Shown here: positions 58,337 through 64,000 of the stretch, one piece after another
Layout of the letters: each line of letters begins with the position of its first letter
Position numbering within the stretch: the stretch's first letter is position 1
Assembly: GCF_001667945.1 (NCBI RefSeq)
Contig: NZ_LZJK01000159.1
Location: 1 to 64,000, forward strand
Direction of reading: 5' to 3'
Source: Mycolicibacter sinensis
Lineage (GTDB): Bacteria > Actinomycetota > Actinomycetes > Mycobacteriales > Mycobacteriaceae
DNA: 64,000 nt
Translations under genes and position numbers: made by a program
The notes under the pieces: model-generated
What the model was told of the DNA's origin: nothing
Database searches by the model: none
Seen by the model: the letters and a program-made list of their open reading frames with translations, nothing else

Positions 58337-59502
58337 CGCGGCGCCGCCAGCAGGGCACGGGAGAGCAGGATGCGCTGCGTCTCGATGCTTCCGGAGGAGA
58401 CGGTGGCGGCCTGCGAATAGCGCCAGTGATCTTCGACCTCGGCACGGAACCACTGCGCCTGCGGCCCGGCCGGCGCTTCGGCGGCGATCTCCATCAGCAC
58501 CTCCGCGCTCTCCTGGTCCAGGCGGGTGACCGCGATCCGGTAGGCGGCGGCGTCGCCGGGCGCTATCTGCCCACTGGCCTGCAGCGACACCACCCGGTAG
58601 GCCATCAGCCGGGCGCGCCGGCAGTGGGTGAGCATGCGCACCCAGCGGGCCGCCAGTTCGGCCGGCAGCGTCTCCCAACGCTCGCCGAGCGCATGCGGGG
58701 CGGCGGCCAGCAGTCGTTCGCAGCGCGCATACCGCGCGATGCCCACCCGCTCATACGACATCACGTCGGCCACGATCGACCAGCCCGCGTCGACGTCGCC
58801 GAGCACGTCGGCGTCGGTGACGCGCAAGTCGTCGAAGAACACCTCGTTGAGATGGTGCGGGCCCATCATGGTGCGGATCGGCCGCACCGTGATCGCCGGG
58901 TTGTCCATCGGGACCAGAAAGACGCTCAGGCCCTGTTGTTTTCGTTCAACCTTGCCCTCCCCCACCCGGGTGGTACGGGCCAACAGGAAGCACCACTGCG
59001 CCATGGTGGCATACGACGTCCAGATCTTCTGGCCGTTGATCACCCACCCGCCGCCCTCACGACGGGCGTGGGTGCGCAGCGACGCCAGGTCCGAGCCCGC
59101 TTCGGGTTCGGAGAACCCCTGACACCAGATCACCTCCCCGGCCGCGATCGGCGGCAGGTGCCGGCGCTGCTGTTCCGGGGTGCCGTGGCGCATGATGATC
59201 GGCCCGACCCAGTTCACCCCCATGTACTGCGCGCCGCGCGGTTCGTGGTGCGCCCACATCTCCTCGCGCACCACGGTCTGCTCCCACACCGAGGCGTCCG
59301 CCCCGCCGAACTCCGTTGGCCAGAACAGGCACAGCAGTCCACGCTCGGCCAGCAGGCGGCAGAACCGTTGTGCGGCAGCCAGGTCGGCGGGATCGTCGGT
59401 GAACGCGCCCGGAAACCGCTCCGGTAGCTCCTGGCTGATCAGTTCGCGCAGCTGCCCCCTCAGCTCACCGGCCCGGACGCCCATATCGAAGTCCAGCGTC
59501 AT
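58333..59502 (-). CDS. Acyl-CoA dehydrogenase, long subunit (pair 2)
   Basis: A 389-residue protein starting MTLDFDMGVR. It has GFSEPEAGSDLASL, NGQKIWTSYA and ends with SSGSIETQRILLSRALL, the long-partner type. It overlaps the CoA-transferase stop by four bases. Confidence 0.88.
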   Translation of the reverse strand: MTLDFDMGVRAGELRGQLRELISQELPERFPGAFTDDPADLAAAQRFCRLLAERGLLCLFWPTEFGGADASVWEQTVVREEMWAHHEPRGAQYMGVNWVGPIIMRHGTPEQQRRHLPPIAAGEVIWCQGFSEPEAGSDLASLRTHARREGGGWVINGQKIWTSYATMAQWCFLLARTTRVGEGKVERKQQGLSVFLVPMDNPAITVRPIRTMMGPHHLNEVFFDDLRVTDADVLGDVDAGWSIVADVMSYERVGIARYARCERLLAAAPHALGERWETLPAELAARWVRMLTHCRRARLMAYRVVSLQASGQIAPGDAAAYRIAVTRLDQESAEVLMEIAAEAPAGPQAQWFRAEVEDHWRYSQAATVSSGSIETQRILLSRALLAAPR

Positions 59503-60674
59503 GAGACGCCCTGCTCCAAGCCGAGTTCGGCGAGCACCGCTGCGGTGTGCGCCCCCAGTTCCGGCGCCGGGCCGGCGACCCGGCCCGGGGTGCGCGACAG
59601 CCAGGTGGGCACGCCGGGGAACCGCACGGCGCCGTACGGGGTATCCACCGTCTCGAACAGACCGACCGCGTTGAGGTGGGGGTCGTCGAAGAGGGCACCC
59701 GGAGTGTTCAGCGGGGCGGCCGGGATCTCCAACTCGCGCAACAGCTTCAGCCACTCGGCAGTGGTGCGTTCCTTCATCGTCTGGGCCACCAGGCCGTAGA
59801 CGGTGTCGATCCGCTGGGCCCGCTGCGCCAACGTGGCGTATTGCTCAGAGGCCCAGGGCGGCTGCACCGCGTCGATGAAGGCGTTCCAGTGTTTGTCGTT
59901 GTAGATCAATGCGGCGATCTGCCCGTCGCTGGTGTCGTAGGGCCGCCGGTTGGGCGCCACCGTGCGGGGGTAGACGGCCGGGCCCAGCGGCGGGTCGAAC
60001 ATCGCGCCGTTGGCGTGTTCGACGAGCATGAACGAGGCCATGGTCTCGAACATCGCGACCTCGACCTCCTGGCCCTGCCCGGTGCGCTCCCGGTGGAACA
60101 GCGCCATCATCGTGGCGTACAGGGCCGTGAGCCCGGCAATCTTGTCGGCCATGATGGTGCCCACGTAGTCCGCGCGCCCGGTGAGCTGCTGCTGCACGGC
60201 GGGCAGCCCGCATTCGGCCTGAATGGTGTCGTCATAGGCCGGGCGGTCGGCGTCCGGGCCGCGCCGGCCGTAGCCGTAACAGTTGGTGTAGACGATCCCG
60301 GGCTTGATGGCGGCCACCGCCTGATAGTCGAGCCCGAGTTTGGCGATCGCCTTGGCCCGCATGGAGTGGATGAACACGTCGGCGCCTGTGATCAGCGCGG
60401 TCATCGCCACCTTGCCCTCGTCGGTGCGCAGATCCAGCACGATGCCGCGCTTGCCCCGGTTGACGTTGACGAACACCCCACTCATGTCCGGTGCGGGACC
60501 GGCGGAGATGTAGCGGGTGGCGTCGCCTTCGGGCGGCTCGACTTTGATGACGTCGGCCCCCATGTCGGCCATGATCTGCGTGCAGTACGGGCCCATCACC
60601 ATCGTCGTCAGATCGATGACCCGCACCCCGCGCAGCGGACCACCCGCCGAGGCATCCCCAGCGCCATCCGCCAT
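59499..60674 (-). CDS. CaiB/BaiF CoA-transferase
   Basis: A 391-residue transferase. VIDLTTMVMGPYCTQIMADMG, VNVNRGKRGIVLDLR and YDDTIQAECGLPAV (candidate catalytic Asp) are visible. The ATG at 60674 is preferred to a TTG five codons earlier. First gene of the leftward run; an operator-like palindrome lies 24 bases upstream. Confidence 0.9.
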   Translation of the reverse strand: MADGAGDASAGGPLRGVRVIDLTTMVMGPYCTQIMADMGADVIKVEPPEGDATRYISAGPAPDMSGVFVNVNRGKRGIVLDLRTDEGKVAMTALITGADVFIHSMRAKAIAKLGLDYQAVAAIKPGIVYTNCYGYGRRGPDADRPAYDDTIQAECGLPAVQQQLTGRADYVGTIMADKIAGLTALYATMMALFHRERTGQGQEVEVAMFETMASFMLVEHANGAMFDPPLGPAVYPRTVAPNRRPYDTSDGQIAALIYNDKHWNAFIDAVQPPWASEQYATLAQRAQRIDTVYGLVAQTMKERTTAEWLKLLRELEIPAAPLNTPGALFDDPHLNAVGLFETVDTPYGAVRFPGVPTWLSRTPGRVAGPAPELGAHTAAVLAELGLEQGVS

Positions 60675-60697
60675 CAATTGTTCGGACAAAATACTCC

Positions 60698-60716
60698 GTT
60701 CTGCGTATTGCAGAAC
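60698..60716. promoter_or_regulatory. GTTCTGCGTATTGCAGAAC palindrome
   Basis: Seven-base arms GTTCTGC and GCAGAAC are separated by GTATT. It lies in the divergent promoter region between the CoA-transferase and the lactonase-like/GntR genes. A GntR operator is the best guess. Confidence 0.55.
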
Positions 60717-60810
60717 ACTATTCCGCAGCGGTTATTCGCGCGTCAAGGCCGAGACGCCGATCAGCGGCGGCTATTGTCTGGACTAACGAGGCTTGATAAC
60801 GTCCGGAGTC

Positions 60811-62412
60811 ATGACGGACCCGCTCTCGCGTGACGGCCGCACGAGTCCGGTGATCGCAGCGGGCTGGCGGCTGGCACGGATCACCGCCCCGAGTCGGCTG
60901 TTCGGTGCCAACGGCCTGCGCACCGGGCCGGACGGCCGGGTCTACGTCGCGCAGGTGACCGGCAGCCAGATCAGTGCACTGGACGTGACCACCGGCGAGC
61001 TGGCCGCCGTGAGCCCGCGCGGCGGGGACGTCGTCGCACCCGACGACGTGGCTTTCGACAGCGCGGGAAATCTGTACGCCACCGAGGTGATGGACGGCCG
61101 GGTCAGTGTGCTCGACGCCGCCGGCCGCGCCCGGGTGCTGCGCGACGACCTGCCCTGCGCCAACGGGATCACCGTGTATCAGGATCGACTGTTGGTCGGG
61201 GAATGCCGCGACGGCGGGCGCCTGATGGAGCTCGACCGGGCCACCGGGGCCCAGCGCATCCTGGCCGAGAACCTGCCGTCGCCCAATGCCATGGAGGTCG
61301 GGCCGGACGGGCTGCTGTACTTCCCGGTGATGACCGCCAACGAGATCTGGCGGATCGACCCGTTCGCCGAAGATGCTGCACCGCAACGTGTCGCCGCCGA
61401 TCTGGGCGTGCCCGACTCGGTGAAGTTCGACACCGACGGCTGCATCGTCTCCACCCAGGCGGCCAGCGGTGCGGTGTTGCGCATCGACCCGCGCACCGGC
61501 GAGCGCACCGTGCTGGCGCAGCTGGCGCCCGGGCTGGACAACTGCACCTTCGTCGACGGCCGGCTGTTCGTCTCGAACTTCAGCGGCGAGATCACCCAGA
61601 TCGCCGCCGATGGCGAGGTGAGCACGGCGCTGTCGGGTGGGCTGAACTGGCCGTTGGATCTCACGGTCGACGACGGCGGCACCCTCTACGTCGCCGACGG
61701 CACCTACTTCTACGCGGTCGGTCCGGGCGGGCGGCTGCAGACGCTCGGAATGCTGTTCACCCCCGGCTATCCCGGCTTCATCCGCGGGGTGGTCGCGGTC
61801 GGTCCCGGCGAGTTCGTGGTCACCACCTCCGGCGGGCAGGTCAGCGGGTACGTACCGGCCGAGGCGCGCAGCGAGGTGCTCGCCGACGGCTTCGACCAGC
61901 TTTACGGAGTGGTCGCGGGATCCGGCGGCGTGGTCGTCGCCGAGTTCGGCACCGGCCGGGTGCTGCGCGTGGACGCCGGAACCGTCGAGGTACTCGCTGC
62001 CGGGCTGGCGGGCCCGGTCGGGATCGCACTCGGCGCGCACGGCAGCTACCTGGTGGCCGAATCCGGCGCCGGGCGGGTGGTGCGGGTCAGCGGCTCCGGC
62101 GTCGAGACGGTGGTCGACGGATTGTCGTGCCCGCAGGGCATTCTGGTGGCCGACCGCCGGCTCTACATCGTCGATGCCGGTGCCCGGCAGGTGCTCGCCG
62201 TCGACCTCGACACCGCGGCGCGGCACACCATCGCCGACGGGCTGCCGATCGGGCCCCCGGCGGGCGTGGTGCCCAAGCCGCTCAAGGGCATGCCGCCGTT
62301 CTCCGGCCCGCAGGGCCCGTTCGCCGGGATCGCCCGCGGCGCCGACGGTGCCCTGTTCGTCGCCGCCGACGGGGACGGCAGCGTGTTGGCGCTAGAGCCG
62401 GTCGGGCCGTGA
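60811..62412 (+). CDS. SMP-30/gluconolactonase-like beta-propeller protein
   Basis: A 533-residue protein with repeated GPDGR-VYVA and DGG-TLYVADG units typical of SMP-30/NHL propellers. It is long enough for more than one propeller or an extended one. No signal peptide is seen. The ATG at 60811 follows a GGAG. Coupled to the GntR gene by GTGA. A lactone-hydrolase role is possible. Confidence 0.8.
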   Translation: MTDPLSRDGRTSPVIAAGWRLARITAPSRLFGANGLRTGPDGRVYVAQVTGSQISALDVTTGELAAVSPRGGDVVAPDDVAFDSAGNLYATEVMDGRVSVLDAAGRARVLRDDLPCANGITVYQDRLLVGECRDGGRLMELDRATGAQRILAENLPSPNAMEVGPDGLLYFPVMTANEIWRIDPFAEDAAPQRVAADLGVPDSVKFDTDGCIVSTQAASGAVLRIDPRTGERTVLAQLAPGLDNCTFVDGRLFVSNFSGEITQIAADGEVSTALSGGLNWPLDLTVDDGGTLYVADGTYFYAVGPGGRLQTLGMLFTPGYPGFIRGVVAVGPGEFVVTTSGGQVSGYVPAEARSEVLADGFDQLYGVVAGSGGVVVAEFGTGRVLRVDAGTVEVLAAGLAGPVGIALGAHGSYLVAESGAGRVVRVSGSGVETVVDGLSCPQGILVADRRLYIVDAGARQVLAVDLDTAARHTIADGLPIGPPAGVVPKPLKGMPPFSGPQGPFAGIARGADGALFVAADGDGSVLALEPVGP

Positions 62413-63140
62413 CCGACCACCGCTACCTCAAGGTCGCCCGGGTGCTGCGCAAGGAGATCGCCGACGGGGTGTATCCGATCGGCTCGCAGCTGCCCACCGA
62501 ACACGAACTGTGCGAACGGTTCACCGTCAGCCGCTACACGGTGCGCGAGGCGCTGCGGCGGCTGCGCGAGGACAACCTCGTGGTCTCCCGGCCCCGGGCG
62601 GGCACTGTGGTGATTCCGCGCACCGCGACGAACTGCTACGCCCACGACGTGGTGTCGATCGACGATCTGGTCGCGTTCGCGGCCGGCTCCTCCTTCGAGA
62701 TCGACTCCAACGCCATGATCACCCTCGACGACGACACCGCCGCGCGCACCGGACTGCCGTCCGGTAGCGACTGGCTGGCGGTGTGTGGCAATCGGCGGGC
62801 CGAGAATCAGGCGGCACCGATCTGCCGGACCGAGTACTACATCAACCGGGCCTTCGCCGGCGTCGGCCGCTTGCTGCAGCGGCACTCGGGACCGATCTTC
62901 CCGTTGATCGAGGACGTGTTCGGGGTCAGCGTCGTCGAGGTACGCCAGCACATCCGCGCGGTGATCATCACCGCCGACCTCGCCGCGCAGCTGGCCGTCG
63001 ACGCCGGCGCCGCCGCGCTGCAGATGCAACGCAGCTACACCACCTCCGAGGGCGAGATCGCCCAGGTGACGGTGAATACCCATGCCGGCGCCGACTACCG
63101 GTACTCGATGACGCTGCACCGGGTGACGGGACAACAGTGA
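62409..63140 (+). CDS. GntR-family regulator with UTRA domain
   Basis: A 243-residue regulator. The winged HTH is LPTEHELCERFTVSRYTVREA (about residues 29-46), followed by a UTRA-like effector domain. GTG start overlaps the upstream stop. It probably controls the divergent operons through the 60.7-kb palindrome. Confidence 0.9.
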   Translation: MTDHRYLKVARVLRKEIADGVYPIGSQLPTEHELCERFTVSRYTVREALRRLREDNLVVSRPRAGTVVIPRTATNCYAHDVVSIDDLVAFAAGSSFEIDSNAMITLDDDTAARTGLPSGSDWLAVCGNRRAENQAAPICRTEYYINRAFAGVGRLLQRHSGPIFPLIEDVFGVSVVEVRQHIRAVIITADLAAQLAVDAGAAALQMQRSYTTSEGEIAQVTVNTHAGADYRYSMTLHRVTGQQ

Positions 63141-64000
63141 CGGCGCGAACGCTGGCCGATGCCGCGGCGCAGGAAGCCGATCGGGCCCCCGACCGTGTGC
63201 TGCTCGTCGACGGCGACACCCGGCTGACCTGCGGTGAGTTGCACGCCGGCGCGCGGGCGCTGGCCGCTGCGATGCTGCAGCGGATACCGACCGGCAGCGT
63301 GGTGTCGTTCATGCTGCCGAACTGGCACGAAGCCGCTGTGGTCTACCTGGCCGCGACCCTGGCCGGCATGGTGGTCAACCCGATCCTGCCGTCGCTGCGG
63401 GACGCGGAGCTGACGTTCATCCTCACCGACTCGGGCAGCCGAATGCTGTTCGCGCCGGAACGTTTTCGCGGCCACGACTACGCGGGCATGCTGGCCCGGG
63501 TAGCCGGCACGCTCGCCGAGCCGCCGGAGGTGGTGCTGGTGCGCGCCGCGGCGGGCGCCCCGGGCGCCGATTACCGTACGCTGATCGCCGGCCCGCTCGC
63601 ACCGGTTCGCCTGCCGCGGCTCGATCCCGACGCGGTGCGGCTGTTGCTGTACACCTCGGGCACCACCGGCCGGTCCAAAGGAGTTCTGCACAGCTATAAT
63701 TCGATCAACGCCCTGATCCGGCAACTGGGTGATCATTGGATGATCGAACCCGGCGATCGTTTCCTAGTGCCCTCCCCGATCGCCCACATCGGCGGATCCA
63801 TCTATGCGTTTGAGGCTCCCCTGCTGCTCGGCACCACCGCCGTGCTGATGGACACCTGGGACGCCGATGCCGCCGTGCAGCTCATGCTCGCCGAACACTG
63901 CACCCACGTGGCCGGCGCGACACCGTTTCTGACCCAGCTGCTGGCCGCCGCCCGGCGCGCCGGCACCCGCCTGCCCGACCTGAAGCTCTTCGTCTGCGGC
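63137..64000 (+). CDS. AMP-dependent acyl-CoA synthetase, N-terminal part
   Basis: Starts with a GTG overlapping the GntR stop. The first 288 codons are in the window; the gene runs off the right edge. The P-loop YTSGTTGRSKGV and the later SPIAHIGGS segment identify it as an ANL enzyme. It likely activates the acid degraded by the adjoining genes. Confidence 0.88.
   Translation, partial: MTARTLADAAAQEADRAPDRVLLVDGDTRLTCGELHAGARALAAAMLQRIPTGSVVSFMLPNWHEAAVVYLAATLAGMVVNPILPSLRDAELTFILTDSGSRMLFAPERFRGHDYAGMLARVAGTLAEPPEVVLVRAAAGAPGADYRTLIAGPLAPVRLPRLDPDAVRLLLYTSGTTGRSKGVLHSYNSINALIRQLGDHWMIEPGDRFLVPSPIAHIGGSIYAFEAPLLLGTTAVLMDTWDADAAVQLMLAEHCTHVAGATPFLTQLLAAARRAGTRLPDLKLFVCG

Noticed and set aside
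60718..62226. 502-codon frame antisense to the lactonase-like gene
   Set aside because: It mirrors the propeller repeats on the other strand; no motif or start supports it.
1..64000. CRISPR array or cas genes
   Set aside because: No regularly spaced identical repeats and no Cas-like protein were seen in the window.

Overview
The window looks like chromosomal DNA of a GC-rich mycobacterium. Its left end keeps a block of gene content familiar from the Mycobacterium tuberculosis Rv0856-Rv0866 region: moaE, mog and moaC, a helicase-associated protein, an XPB-type helicase, fadB/fadA, a dapC-like aminotransferase and two SRPBCC proteins. Species cannot be assigned from the sequence alone.

Layout. 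(1) 1-16.7 kb is ordinary chromosome: molybdenum-cofactor genes, a DNA helicase pair, the FadA/FadB beta-oxidation complex, an aminotransferase, small secreted proteins and a short set of membrane proteins. (2) 16,984-37,032 is an integrated genomic island of about 20 kb. A 79-bp direct repeat (one mismatch) bounds it, made of the 3' part of tRNA-Phe and its terminator. A tyrosine integrase and a small excisionase-like protein lie at the right end, and clusters of a GTGTCAC repeat, probably integrase arm sites, lie just inside both ends. Cargo includes a large single-chain restriction-modification enzyme, a DUF488 gene facing an unfamiliar 290-residue gene, a GNAT protein, a DUF3644 protein, a serine resolvase coupled to a double-HTH protein, and several small unknown genes. 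No capsid, terminase, relaxase or conjugation ATPase gene was seen, so it is not evidently a complete phage or conjugative element. Two adjacent cargo genes are broken by one-nucleotide lesions. (3) 36,988-37,468 holds tRNA-Phe, tRNA-Asp, tRNA-Glu and tRNA-Lys. (4) 37.5-64 kb is chromosome rich in CoA-thioester catabolism: acyl-CoA synthetases, five acyl-CoA dehydrogenase subunits beyond the first (six in total), enoyl-CoA hydratases, a thiolase, three CaiB/BaiF CoA-transferases, an SDR, a thiamine-diphosphate enzyme, a lactonase-like propeller, and TetR and GntR regulators.

How it works together. The 46.4-63.1 kb genes form long, tightly overlapping operons. Two adjacent pairs of dissimilar acyl-CoA dehydrogenase subunits resemble the heteromeric enzymes used on bulky steroid-like CoA esters, so a degradation pathway for a large cyclic or branched carboxylic acid is a reasonable inference; the substrate is not identifiable here. 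Palindromes near 42.0, 46.3, 52.7 and 60.7 kb are candidate operators for the local regulators. In the island, the 20.5-27 kb block looks like a defence cargo region and is the best place to look for an undescribed system.
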